Assembly: GCA_023443025.1 (NCBI GenBank)
Contig: JAEZWM010000078.1
Location: forward strand, 13,417 to 77,416
DNA: 64,000 bases
Reading direction: 5' to 3'
From: Bacillota bacterium
GTDB taxonomy: Bacteria > Bacillota > Clostridia > Tissierellales > Peptoniphilaceae
The notes under the pieces are model-generated. The model saw nothing but the letters and a program-made list of their open reading frames with translations. It was not told where the DNA came from and made no database searches. Position numbers and translations under genes: made by a program. The first letter of the stretch is position 1. Each line of letters starts with the position of its first letter. Positions 9,304 to 18,002 of this stretch are shown piece after piece.

Positions 9304-10667
9304 GTAGAATAAACAAATTAGAAACCGGAAATATAAAAAGACTGCTGTTTTCAATGGCGCTTCCCGCCATCATTGGACAACTTGTCAGTCTTATTTACAA
9401 TGTAGTAGATAGAATCTACATAGGCCATATAGAAGGAATCGGTGGTGATGCTCTTACAGGAGTCGGAGTTACAATGCCACTGCTCATAGTCGTATCAGCG
9501 TTTGCCATCTTAATTGGTATGGGTGGTGCACCCCTTGCTTCTATAAAAATGGGAGAGAAAAACAATGAAGCCGCCGAAAATATAATGGGGAATAGTTTAG
9601 CTTCACTTATACTTCTTTCCATTATAATTATGGCCTTATTATATACTTTTAGTGAAAAATTGTTGGTTCTTTTTGGTGCTAGTCCTACCACTCTACCTTT
9701 TGCCATGGACTATATGAAAATTTACCTTCTTGGTACGATATTTGTGCAGATTGCAATCGGCATGAATACATTTATAACAGCCCAAGGATTTGCTAAAACA
9801 AGCATGCTCACAGTTTCCATAGGAGCAGTAATCAATATTATTCTCGATCCCATTTTTATATATGCACTAGGAATGAATGTAAAAGGTGCCGCTCTAGCAA
9901 CAGTAATCTCTCAGGCAATCTCAGCATTCTGGGTTATGAGATTTTTACTTGGAGAAAATACAGTTCTTAAACTAAAGAAGGAAAACCTCAAACTTAATAA
10001 GAACATTCTTCTTCCGATTATTTCGCTTGGCGCATCTCCTTTTATTATGAATATTACAGAAGGATTTATTATAATTGCATTCAACTCAAGCCTTCAAAAA
10101 TACGGAGGTGACTCAGCTGTTGGAGCAATGACTATTATGTCTGCCTGTATGTCCTTTATGTTCTTACCGCTCTCAGGACTTACGCAAGGTGCACAGCCCA
10201 TCATGTCCTATAACTATGGTGCTAAAAATTATGACCGTTTGAGTGAAACCTTTAAGTACTTATTTATTAGTTGTGTAGTTTATAGTTCATTGTTCTGTGC
10301 AGCCGTGGTTGGTTTCCCGGGATTTTTTGCAAGTCTGTTTACTTCGGACAGAGCTATTATCGAAGCATCAACTACCGGACTTAGAATCTTTATGGCAGGC
10401 TCCTTTGCACTTGGTGTTCAGATTGCTTGTCAGCAGACCTTTATTGCACTGGGCAATGCAAAAACTTCACTCTTCTTGGCTGTACTAAGAAAGATTATAC
10501 TTCTAATTCCTCTTATTTATATACTGCCAATGTTTATACCAAATAAGACAATTGCGGTAATTTTGGCAGAACCTATCTCTGATATTGTAGCTGCTACAAC
10601 TACGGGTATATTGTTCTACAAAGAGTTCAGTAGAATATTAAAGGAAGGAAGACGTCCCGCAATCTAA
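9300..10667 (+). CDS. MATE family efflux transporter (MepA-like)
   Basis: Twelve-helix membrane antiporter of 455 residues expelling drugs or metabolites with Na+ or H+. It begins MSRINKLETGNIKRLLFSMALP and carries the two MatE repeats (about 15-175 and 240-400), with the typical GLTQGAQPIMSYNYGAKNY stretch opening the second half. The ATG at 9300 overlaps the marR stop; GAGGGA precedes it. The MarR neighbour suggests inducible expression. A second, unrelated MATE lies at 40140. Confidence 0.92.
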   Translation: MSRINKLETGNIKRLLFSMALPAIIGQLVSLIYNVVDRIYIGHIEGIGGDALTGVGVTMPLLIVVSAFAILIGMGGAPLASIKMGEKNNEAAENIMGNSLASLILLSIIIMALLYTFSEKLLVLFGASPTTLPFAMDYMKIYLLGTIFVQIAIGMNTFITAQGFAKTSMLTVSIGAVINIILDPIFIYALGMNVKGAALATVISQAISAFWVMRFLLGENTVLKLKKENLKLNKNILLPIISLGASPFIMNITEGFIIIAFNSSLQKYGGDSAVGAMTIMSACMSFMFLPLSGLTQGAQPIMSYNYGAKNYDRLSETFKYLFISCVVYSSLFCAAVVGFPGFFASLFTSDRAIIEASTTGLRIFMAGSFALGVQIACQQTFIALGNAKTSLFLAVLRKIILLIPLIYILPMFIPNKTIAVILAEPISDIVAATTTGILFYKEFSRILKEGRRPAI

Positions 10668-10725
10668 TCTGTACCTATTGTTTTTACTTAGTGTGAATTT
10701 CAATAATCGTGAGTAAAAGTCATTA

Positions 10726-10753
10726 AAAAAACAGGCTAAATAGCCTGTTTTTT
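10726..10753. terminator. bidirectional terminator, MATE / rpsD
   Basis: AAAAAACAGGCTA-AA-TAGCCTGTTTTTT between convergent genes; T-tracts on both strands. Confidence 0.85.
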
Positions 10754-10757
10754 AGTC

Positions 10758-11354
10758 TTATAATGATTTAGAGTAGAACTCAACCACTAGTGAATCGGTC
10801 AGTTCTATTGGAATCTCGTCTCGTTCAGGCTCCCTCTCAAAGGTGGCCGTCTTTTTATCCACATCTCTGGTAATATAAGGAACATTTACTGTCGTGATTT
10901 CTAAATTTTCCTTAATAAGTTCTAATTTATCTCCTCTAGGTGTTAATCCGATAACATCCGTAGGGTTTACAATGTGAGATGGTATATCTACTTTGTTTCC
11001 ATTTATAGTGATATGACCGTGAACTACGAATTGCCTAGCTTGCCTAAGTGAACTTGCAAATCCTGCTCTATAAACCATATTGTCCAGTCTTTTTTCAGCT
11101 CTTGCAACTGCAAGTTCCCCTATAAGGCCTTTTCCTTTTCTGGACTCTTTAAAAGCTTCGTTCATATATCTTTTCATTTGCTTTTCACTCAGTCCGTAAT
11201 AAGCTTTAAGTTTTTGTTTTTCCATAAGCTGTTTACCGTATTCTGTAACTCTTCTATGGTCCACAGCACCTCTTTTTAATTCGTTTGGATGTCCAAAAAT
11301 GTTGACTCCAAACCTTCTTGATTGTTTAAATCTTGGTCCTCTTGGTCTTGCCAA
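10758..11354 (-). CDS. rpsD: 30S ribosomal protein S4
   Basis: Primary 16S rRNA-binding protein, 198 residues. The N-terminal region has RFGVNIFGH and the S4 RNA-binding domain (about 90-155) contains LDNMVYRAGFASSLRQARQ and VHGHITINGNKVDIPSH. The zinc-type cysteines of some S4 paralogues are absent (C-minus form). Start is TTG at 11354, preceded by GAGGAGGACAATT. It is monocistronic, apart from the main ribosomal clusters, as in many Firmicutes, with its own strong promoter. Confidence 0.97.
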   Translation of the reverse strand: MARPRGPRFKQSRRFGVNIFGHPNELKRGAVDHRRVTEYGKQLMEKQKLKAYYGLSEKQMKRYMNEAFKESRKGKGLIGELAVARAEKRLDNMVYRAGFASSLRQARQFVVHGHITINGNKVDIPSHIVNPTDVIGLTPRGDKLELIKENLEITTVNVPYITRDVDKKTATFEREPERDEIPIELTDSLVVEFYSKSL

Positions 11355-11405
11355 ATTGTCCTCCTCTTTTCTATCTTATTTCCGTTATTTTTCAGCCGCA
11401 TCTAT

Positions 11406-11434
11406 ATTATACCTTTATCGATAACTAATATCAA
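11406..11434 (-). promoter_or_regulatory. rpsD promoter
   Basis: On the minus strand TTGATA (11434-11429), exactly 17 bases, TATAAT (11411-11406); about 45-base leader before the rpsD SD. Confidence 0.8.
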
Positions 11435-11445
11435 TAGGTAATTTC

Positions 11446-11474
11446 TTCATAAAGAGGTTCAAATAGTGTATAAT
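11446..11474 (+). promoter_or_regulatory. putative promoter of the FtsX-like gene
   Basis: TTCATA (11446), 17 bases, TATAAT (11469-11474). It is divergent from and overlapping the rpsD promoter region. It argues for the ATG at 11505 as the true start. Confidence 0.5.
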
Positions 11475-11504
11475 ATGAGTAAAGATCAAATATTAGGTGA
11501 TTTT

Positions 11505-14500
11505 ATGAATCGATTTAAAAATATAAAAAACTTTTCAGATTATATTTTAATATTTATATTTCTAACTCTAGGTGTCTCTCTGTTTTACGGGATGAATACC
11601 TCGGGTTCTTTGATGCGTAAAACTGCAGATAATTATCTAAACAAATATGATTTAGAAGATATTAAAATAGTTTCCAGTCATGGTATCGATGAGTATGAGA
11701 TGGACATAATATCGGGAATCGATGACCTTGATACCATAAACTTAGGTTATCAAATGGATGTCAACATCGACGAAACTAAAAACTTAATCAGTGTAGAATC
11801 CATTCCAGAGAGCTGGATAAAGTATGAATTAGTCGAGGGTGCTATTCCATCAAACCCCGGTGAAATTGCAGTAGATAACTCAATAGATGACTTCCCATAT
11901 GAAATCGGTGATGAGATAACTTTAGTTCAAAAAGGAAATAACCCTTCTCTTAAGCTAAAAAGAGATAAATTCAAGATAGTCGGAAGGATAAGCTCTCCTG
12001 AGTTTATATTAAAGTCAGAAAAGGGAGTATCCAGCTTAACCGGCAGTCAGCTCGACGGATATGCACTAATCCTGCCTGAGGATTTTGATTTAATCCATCC
12101 TAATTTTGCCAGGATACATCTTAACTCAACCAAGAAATTTTCGCAGTTTACATCTGAGTATAGGGCTATCGTCGATAATACTACATTTCTGCTAAGAGAA
12201 GCATTTAAGGATATGCCTGAAATCAAGACTGTCAAGATCAAAGAGATGGCAACGGAGAGAATCAAGACTTCTGAGCTTGAAATTGAGAATATTAAAAAGG
12301 ATTTGGCAGACACTGAAAGCAAAGTTGATAGACTAAAGGCCTCACTTGATAAACAGAAAAAAGAATACGAGAATAAGAAAAATGAATACGATAAACTTTT
12401 AGAAAAATCACAAAAAGACTTGGCAACCGGAGAATCAAATATTAAGAATCTCCAGGAGAAGACAGACGGAATACAAGCCTCATACGACAGTGCAAAAGCT
12501 GATTATGATAGTCAAAACAGCATAACTTCAGAACTTTTTGAAACTTTATCATCGAAGAGAACCTACGTAGATGGTCAAAGGTCGTACTTGGATGGTTTAA
12601 AAGCGGGAGTGGATTCTGAGAAAAATAGCGTCTACTCTCAGATTAATGAAAACACAAGACAGACAAATAGCTACAAAAGATCACTTTCTAGTTTGAAAAT
12701 TCAGCTTTCAATCTTCTCTTATAAGAAGGCAGAGATTCAAAATAAGATAAGAGATGTTGAAGGTTCTATCTCTAGATTAGAAGCACAAAAAACTTCCCTT
12801 GACTCAAGACTGGCGGAGCTAAATAATGAACAAGCAAATATTGACTCACAGTACTCCGCACTGCAGCCTGATATCGATGAGCTTTCAAATTTAGAGGTTA
12901 AATACGAGGCAGAAAGTAAAAAGCTGGAATCTTACGAGAATTCGATGAATAGTCTAAGTGCTGAACTTGAATCCTCGACTAAAGAGCTTGAAACTGTAAA
13001 AAAAGACTACGAAGATGCCAAGACTTTTATGGAAAAAGACAAGTCTACAATGGAAAAAATCGTAGACGATTTAAAAAAGAAACTCGATGAAAGTACAGCT
13101 AATTATGACAAGAGTGCTGAAGAGTATAGCATTAAAACTAAAAACAACAGAGATCTTATAAAACAAAAAGAAGGAATTATAGCTAGATCCAAAGAGGAAC
13201 TAAGTGGTGAGATTGTACCAACCTACGAGGTAACAAACTCCGGAGAAAACACCGGTATGAAATCCTACTTTAATATTACTAAAAGAGTGGATATGATAAC
13301 CTTTGTGTTCCCTATGCTGTTCTTTGTTATAGCACTCGTATGTGTAAATATTTTTACAGCTTCACTTGTTAAAAAAGAGCGTGCATTCAAGTTCTTAAGT
13401 CAGGAAGCCGATAAGACCAGCATTTTCAATCACTATCTAAAAAATGTACTTATCGTTTCAGGTTTTAGTATATTGCTGGGAATAATAATAGGAACTGTAG
13501 GAATTTCACAGGGAATCTTCAAGGTATATGGTGAAAGTTTTACTTTCAAATCTACTTCTTTTACCATATTCCCGATACAGATTATCATCATTATAATTGG
13601 TACTTTAGTTGCTGTAGGGGCACCTTTTTATGATGTTTTCAAATCCAAACCCCTTGTCTATAATGAAAACACTAACTTTTTAGATAAGACTATTTGGCTG
13701 GAAAAAAATAATAACTACTGGAAGAAACAGTCCATAATAAAACGCGCAGTTCTAAAAAATATATACGCCTACCCGCTCAAACAAATCCTAGTAATAATTG
13801 GTGTTGCTGCATTTACCACACTATTGCTGCTTGGGATTAGTTTGAAAAGGTCGATTGAAGATATACCTAAAAAACAGTATGAGAATATAATAAAATACGA
13901 TGCAGATATCTCTATGTCTCCGGGCACGGTTGATGACGTTGCTAATGATTACGACTACTTTTTAAGAGAAATCAAGTATGCAAGGCATATTTCTAACTCA
14001 GCTTCAATCAATGCAAAAACCATAAGTGATGGAAAACCAAGCATCGACTTCAAACTTATGATTCCTGAGAACCCTGAGGGTCTGGATAATATTGTTTGGC
14101 TAAGAGATGCTAAGGATGGTTCAATCGTTCATCTTCATCCTAATGCTGCCGTAATCTCAAAGAAAATGGCAGATATGGAAAAACTTAAAGAAGGTGACAA
14201 ACTAAGCATAACCATAGATGAGACCACCAAACTCGAGGTTTCCGTTTCAAAGATATTTGAGAACTATGTTGGAAACTACATCTTTATGACATCCGAGTAC
14301 TACAAAACGCTCACAGGTGACAATCCAACTATGAACTCTAAGATAGTCGTATTGAAAGATAATAGTGCATACGCAATTGACAACTTTGTAAATGAGTCTG
14401 CAAAGTACGAGTCAGTGCAGTCACTACAAAGTGCAAGGTCAAAAAGACAGGTAACGGAATCGGTGATTAAACCTCTGGTTTATATCTCCTATATATACAT

Positions 14501-14879
14501 TTTCTCTACGATAGTCTTATTGTATATTACGATTAGATTTATAACGGGACTGGATGTAAAAAATAGATTACATGAAATAACAAAAGCTATGAACGACTAT
14601 GATAATGATGAGTCCTACCTATCTGAAATATCCAGGCAAAACTTTATTTCGGTTATCATCGGAGTGTTGATTGGACTGGGTGCTGGTATACTACTTTTCC
14701 TCTATACTCTAGTGGATACAGTGCCTGACAATATAAAACTCGTTCCATATATGCATCCTATAGACATCGTAATAGTCGTAGGAAGTATACTGATACTATC
14801 ATGGTTCTCACAGATACTTGTAAATAACAGTATCCAAAAAGAAAAAGCTATTAATTTAAAAGAACCTGAAGTAGAATAA
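11505..14879 (+). CDS. FtsX-like permease-type membrane protein with long coiled coil
   Basis: Membrane protein of 1124 residues related to MacB/FtsX-type ABC permeases. After an N-terminal helix (about 10-28) comes an extracytoplasmic MacB-like region, then a Glu/Lys/Ser-rich coiled coil at about 247-567. Helices follow near 596-620, 645-665, 685-705 and 765-785, with a second extracytoplasmic domain (about 800-985) and three C-terminal helices (about 990, 1050, 1090). AGGTGA sits 4 bases before the ATG at 11505; the promoter TATAAT at 11469 excludes earlier ATGs. No ATP-binding subunit is adjacent, so an energising partner must be elsewhere or absent. Precise role unknown. Confidence 0.8.
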   Translation: MNRFKNIKNFSDYILIFIFLTLGVSLFYGMNTSGSLMRKTADNYLNKYDLEDIKIVSSHGIDEYEMDIISGIDDLDTINLGYQMDVNIDETKNLISVESIPESWIKYELVEGAIPSNPGEIAVDNSIDDFPYEIGDEITLVQKGNNPSLKLKRDKFKIVGRISSPEFILKSEKGVSSLTGSQLDGYALILPEDFDLIHPNFARIHLNSTKKFSQFTSEYRAIVDNTTFLLREAFKDMPEIKTVKIKEMATERIKTSELEIENIKKDLADTESKVDRLKASLDKQKKEYENKKNEYDKLLEKSQKDLATGESNIKNLQEKTDGIQASYDSAKADYDSQNSITSELFETLSSKRTYVDGQRSYLDGLKAGVDSEKNSVYSQINENTRQTNSYKRSLSSLKIQLSIFSYKKAEIQNKIRDVEGSISRLEAQKTSLDSRLAELNNEQANIDSQYSALQPDIDELSNLEVKYEAESKKLESYENSMNSLSAELESSTKELETVKKDYEDAKTFMEKDKSTMEKIVDDLKKKLDESTANYDKSAEEYSIKTKNNRDLIKQKEGIIARSKEELSGEIVPTYEVTNSGENTGMKSYFNITKRVDMITFVFPMLFFVIALVCVNIFTASLVKKERAFKFLSQEADKTSIFNHYLKNVLIVSGFSILLGIIIGTVGISQGIFKVYGESFTFKSTSFTIFPIQIIIIIIGTLVAVGAPFYDVFKSKPLVYNENTNFLDKTIWLEKNNNYWKKQSIIKRAVLKNIYAYPLKQILVIIGVAAFTTLLLLGISLKRSIEDIPKKQYENIIKYDADISMSPGTVDDVANDYDYFLREIKYARHISNSASINAKTISDGKPSIDFKLMIPENPEGLDNIVWLRDAKDGSIVHLHPNAAVISKKMADMEKLKEGDKLSITIDETTKLEVSVSKIFENYVGNYIFMTSEYYKTLTGDNPTMNSKIVVLKDNSAYAIDNFVNESAKYESVQSLQSARSKRQVTESVIKPLVYISYIYIFSTIVLLYITIRFITGLDVKNRLHEITKAMNDYDNDESYLSEISRQNFISVIIGVLIGLGAGILLFLYTLVDTVPDNIKLVPYMHPIDIVIVVGSILILSWFSQILVNNSIQKEKAINLKEPEVE

Positions 14880-14884
14880 ACTAT

Positions 14885-14924
14885 AAAAGCCTATAAATCA
14901 GCGATTGTGATTTATAGGCTTTTT
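14885..14924. terminator. bidirectional terminator
   Basis: AAAGCCTATAAATCA-GCGATTG-TGATTTATAGGCTTT with flanking A/T tracts, between the convergent FtsX-like and DUF362 genes. Confidence 0.85.
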
Positions 14925-14958
14925 ACAATTTATTCAAAGTTTTATAAACACACTAAAG

Positions 14959-16092
14959 CTACCTTCCTCCGAATATCTTTGCGAGTAATGGTTTTTTTAT
15001 TTCAATTGCTCTATATGGACAGACTTCATGACAGCAAAAACAGCTGATGCACTTTCCACTCTCATAAATGGGATAACCTGCATCGTCCATCGATATAATT
15101 TTTGCCGGACAAATATCCTCACATTTTTTGCATTTTACACATTTTGCATGATTGAAAACCGGTCTATACTTCATATTTTTAATAATGATACGCTTAATAA
15201 GCCCCGGAACCCATCTTGGCATGAAATTTATATCTGTAGAGTCCGGTAGTTTGTAAACTTTTATTTTTTTCTCATCGACATCCGTTTCAATCCTAAAATC
15301 TCCAACTAAGCCTCTAGCTTTAGAGTTTAACACTGTCGGAATATTCGACTCATCTATGCCGATTAACTTTGATGCATACGCATCTAGAGCAAATGGGGAT
15401 CTCGAGCCAAACAATACTCCCGTCTTTACGATTTCTCCACCTGAAGGTCCGTTTCCTTCCATACCTTCTATTCCGTCTATTATTGAAAATACAGGATTTA
15501 CAAACTCACATACATCTACAATATGGCTTCCAAAAAGTGCTTTATCACTTAGTTTGAAGTGGTGATTTGCCTTTATAAGACCGGGAATCACTCCATATAA
15601 GTTCTTAACAGTGCCGGTATAGGTCATCATGCCATGAGTTTTTAGCTTTGCAACATTTATAACATAGTCGGCATCCAAAACTACATTCATAATCTCAAAT
15701 CTTTTAAGTGTAGTCGAATCCTCTAGGTAAACTTCTCTTGAGCTAAAGTCAAAGTTAAGCGACGCACCGGTTCCTTCAACTGCATCAGTCATCTTACAAG
15801 TAGAGTAAACATTTCTCATGTAGACTTCATTTAAAGGCCCACCTGGAGAGTCCCCAACGATTATTTTTACATTTCTTCCTTCAAGGATTTCGATAATCGA
15901 TCTTACCACAGCAGGATGCGTTGTAACTGCATACTCCGGTGCTTTAGCCATAAGTAGATTGGCTTTAATGAGAACTGTCTTCCCTGCTTCAATCTCATCT
16001 AAAAGTCCTGAATTTACTAATATTTTATTTATCACTTCATATGTTTGGCTATAATCGTTACAATTATAGGCGTAGACTGTATTATCTGGCAT
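14959..16092 (-). CDS. DUF362 domain protein with two [4Fe-4S] ferredoxin motifs
   Basis: Probable iron-sulfur protein of 377 residues. The N-terminal DUF362 domain (about 30-240) holds VLIKANLL, GDSPGGPLNEVY and VAKLKTHGMMTYTG. The C-terminal bacterial ferredoxin domain has two clusters, CVKCKKCEDICPAKI and CISCFCCHEVCPYRAI. The start at 16092 is preceded by GGAGGGG; an in-frame ATG 21 bases upstream lacks an SD. The reaction is unknown for the family; electron transfer to or from the DUF362 domain is inferred from the clusters. Confidence 0.87.
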   Translation of the reverse strand: MPDNTVYAYNCNDYSQTYEVINKILVNSGLLDEIEAGKTVLIKANLLMAKAPEYAVTTHPAVVRSIIEILEGRNVKIIVGDSPGGPLNEVYMRNVYSTCKMTDAVEGTGASLNFDFSSREVYLEDSTTLKRFEIMNVVLDADYVINVAKLKTHGMMTYTGTVKNLYGVIPGLIKANHHFKLSDKALFGSHIVDVCEFVNPVFSIIDGIEGMEGNGPSGGEIVKTGVLFGSRSPFALDAYASKLIGIDESNIPTVLNSKARGLVGDFRIETDVDEKKIKVYKLPDSTDINFMPRWVPGLIKRIIIKNMKYRPVFNHAKCVKCKKCEDICPAKIISMDDAGYPIYESGKCISCFCCHEVCPYRAIEIKKPLLAKIFGGR

Positions 16093-16111
16093 ATTTACCC
16101 CTCCATATATC

Positions 16112-16139
16112 ATTATACTTTAGTGAGGTGGTTTTTCAA
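16112..16139 (-). promoter_or_regulatory. putative DUF362 gene promoter
   Basis: Minus strand TTGAAA (16139-16134), 16 bases, TATAAT (16117-16112), about 20 bases before the SD. Confidence 0.6.
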
Positions 16140-16148
16140 AATAAAAAT

Positions 16149-16181
16149 CATAGAAAGGCATTAAACATTCTATGTTTTTTT
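16149..16181 (+). terminator. plus-strand terminator-like hairpin without a plus-strand gene
   Basis: CATAGAA (16149-16155), 12-base loop, TTCTATG (16168-16174), then seven T. Nothing is transcribed rightward here, so it may be decay or may block antisense transcription. Confidence 0.45.
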
Positions 16182-16266
16182 GATACTTCTTAATTTCCTT
16201 AAAGTAACTCTCTTATATTCACATTGAACTCCGAGCTTGCGGCATTAAATGTCTTCGGAGAATAAA

Positions 16267-16300
16267 AAAGGAGTATCTCAGTTTTTGAAATCCTCCCTTT
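16267..16300 (-). terminator. terminator after the GNAT gene
   Basis: On the minus strand AAAGGGAG, then an imperfect stem, closing with CTCCTTT and a T-run; located 20-50 bases past the GNAT stop. Confidence 0.55.
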
Positions 16301-16318
16301 TAGTAGATTTAATCTAAA

Positions 16319-16885
16319 TTATAATATTTTATTTTTCTCAAAATCTTCTCTTACCAGTCCATACATAACTAAATCTGAAAGACCGGCATTTGACATATCT
16401 CCATCTTTTTTTATACCTTCTATTAAAAGTCCGGCTTTTTTCATCACTTCTCCTGATGCAGGATTTAGAACCGAATGACATGATTCTACTCTATTGACCT
16501 CTACTTCTTCAAAAAAGAATCGCATTATTCTTTTAAGAGCTTCCGTCATATATCCCTGGTTCCAATACAGCTCACTAAGGCAGTAACCGATTTTAACAGA
16601 GGATATGTTCTCATCAATGCCAACTACGGAGATAGCTCCTATATTTTCATTATTTTCTTTTAGAACTATCGCCCAGATGTAAAAATCACTCTTCTCATAC
16701 TCTCTCGTCCAAAAACTCAACAACTCTCTTGTAGCTAACTCAGAAGGATGTGGTTCCCAAGTTAAGTATTTTGTAACAGTACTTGATGAAGCCCAGTTTT
16801 CATACATCTGTTTTGAATCTTTCATCATAAATCTTCTTAACTCAAGTCTTTCCGTCTCAAGTAATACGGTCCCCAGGTGATTCAT
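16319..16885 (-). CDS. GNAT family N-acetyltransferase (RimJ/RimL-like)
   Basis: Acetyl-CoA-dependent acetyltransferase of 188 residues. It opens TERLELRRFMMKDSKQMYENW, as in the RimJ/RimL/Acetyltransf_3 group, and has SELYWNQGYMTEALKRIMRF, the pyrophosphate-binding motif A region. It is last in a minus-strand run with a 94-residue unknown protein, an Xre-type regulator and a DUF2975 membrane protein. The SD is weak (GAGTAG), so coupling to the upstream gene is likely. Substrate unknown. Confidence 0.85.
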   Translation of the reverse strand: MNHLGTVLLETERLELRRFMMKDSKQMYENWASSSTVTKYLTWEPHPSELATRELLSFWTREYEKSDFYIWAIVLKENNENIGAISVVGIDENISSVKIGYCLSELYWNQGYMTEALKRIMRFFFEEVEVNRVESCHSVLNPASGEVMKKAGLLIEGIKKDGDMSNAGLSDLVMYGLVREDFEKNKIL

Positions 16886-16893
16886 ATGCTCAG

Positions 16894-17178
16894 CTACTCT
16901 GTAATTGCAGCTTTAAACACTCTATCTGTGTTTCCATCTACAATTATTAAGTTTATTTTTTTGTTTAATTTCTCTATTATATTATCGTTTTGGGATAAGT
17001 CATCTATAAGTAACTTATAATAACCGTTCTTAAGGCTTAATATCTCTTTATCTGTATTTGAGAACACAGAAGTTCCGATTAGTAGAGATTTTATATCCTC
17101 ATTTAAAGGTAGCTTCTTCCAATCCATTTTTTTATTTATTATACTATTGATTTCATTCGGTCTTAATCTTTGTAACAT
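16894..17178 (-). CDS. hypothetical protein, 94 residues
   Basis: Not recognised. A small hydrophilic protein with no membrane segment and no cysteine motif. The ATG at 17178 is chosen because TGGAGGAC lies 5 bases upstream; its SD overlaps the stop of the preceding Xre-type gene, so it is co-translated. The sequence opens MLQRLRPNEINSIINKKMDW and has a central hydrophobic strand pattern (KIN-LIIVDGN). Sitting between a regulator and a GNAT enzyme it could be accessory to either; this is inference. Confidence 0.65.
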   Translation of the reverse strand: MLQRLRPNEINSIINKKMDWKKLPLNEDIKSLLIGTSVFSNTDKEILSLKNGYYKLLIDDLSQNDNIIEKLNKKINLIIVDGNTDRVFKAAITE

Positions 17179-17179
17179 T

Positions 17180-17386
17180 TTAGTCCTCCACATATTCAAG
17201 TATATCACCCGGCTGGCAGTCAAGTGCTTTACATATACCATCCAGTGTTGTAAATCTTATGGCCTTTGCTTTTTCATTTTTTAGTATGCTTATATTAGCC
17301 ATTGTTATACCAACTGTTTCTGATAATTCAGTTACCGACATTTTTCTTTTAGCAAGCATTACATCCAAATTTACTCTAATAGCCAT
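17180..17386 (-). CDS. Xre-family HTH regulator (YozG-like)
   Basis: Single-domain helix-turn-helix DNA-binding protein of 68 residues. The HTH runs MSVTELSETVGITMANISIL to LDGICKALDCQPGDILEY, the hallmark of short YozG/YdhO-type Xre proteins. ATG at 17386 follows GAGGTGG. The gene starts just after the DUF2975 stop (17395); DUF2975 plus YozG-type regulator is a widespread pair in Firmicutes, so it probably regulates its own operon from the promoter at 17888-17916. Confidence 0.88.
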   Translation of the reverse strand: MAIRVNLDVMLAKRKMSVTELSETVGITMANISILKNEKAKAIRFTTLDGICKALDCQPGDILEYVED

Positions 17387-17394
17387 ATCCCACC

Positions 17395-17865
17395 TCAAAT
17401 AGTAAGTTCATTTTCAGTTTTATAGTTTATAGCGATAAGTAGTAGTTTCTTAAGCACGGATGCAAATAATGAAATTGCCAGCATTGCAAGTCCTGCTATG
17501 ATTAGTGTTAAGTATGCTGCACTAAAAGGAACTCTAAGAATTAACAGAGTAATTATTGCTATACTGTACATGATAAATATTAATCCAGTGCTGTACTTTA
17601 TTCTATCCAGTGATTTTGCGGAAGATTCATTGAAAACCTCTTTATCCTCTGCCATTTTTAGTAGTTTCCAAGTTTCAAAAATTGCTATATAAAGTGGAAT
17701 AAGTGAAGCGTAGATCAGCACTAATCCGGGTATTTTAAGGTTTGCAAATTCAGCGTATGTCCTTGCCATTTGATCTGCCATTCCCGGCATAACCATTATG
17801 GCAATTGCAGTTATCACGATTACCAATGCCACAAGAATAATCTTTAATAAGTCTTCTGTTTTCAT
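17395..17865 (-). CDS. DUF2975 membrane protein
   Basis: Four-helix membrane protein of 156 residues (segments near 7-27, 45-65, 92-112 and 115-140) of the DUF2975 family. It has no catalytic motif and its function is unknown. GGAGGTGGG precedes the ATG at 17865, with a near-consensus promoter just upstream. It is first in an operon with the Xre regulator, the 94-residue protein and GNAT. Confidence 0.82.
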   Translation of the reverse strand: MKTEDLLKIILVALVIVITAIAIMVMPGMADQMARTYAEFANLKIPGLVLIYASLIPLYIAIFETWKLLKMAEDKEVFNESSAKSLDRIKYSTGLIFIMYSIAIITLLILRVPFSAAYLTLIIAGLAMLAISLFASVLKKLLLIAINYKTENELTI

Positions 17866-17887
17866 CTTCCCACCTCCGTATATATTG

Positions 17888-17916
17888 ATTATAGCATATT
17901 ATTTATCGTTTATCAA
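17888..17916 (-). promoter_or_regulatory. promoter of the DUF2975-Xre operon
   Basis: Minus strand TTGATA (17916-17911), 17 bases, TATAAT (17893-17888). The spacer and -35 hold an imperfect repeat TTTATTGAT/CGATAAATAA that could be an operator for the Xre protein. Confidence 0.75.
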
Positions 17917-17947
17917 TAAATGACACTTATAAACTGATTCATAAATA

Positions 17948-17976
17948 TTGCTTAAAACTCTATTTTATCCTATAAT
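17948..17976 (+). promoter_or_regulatory. promoter of the YheO-like regulator gene
   Basis: TTGCTT (17948), 17 bases, TATAAT (17971-17976), 16 bases before the CGGAGG ribosome binding site. Confidence 0.7.
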
Positions 17977-18002
17977 ATACACATATATAACGGAGGTTAG
18001 CT

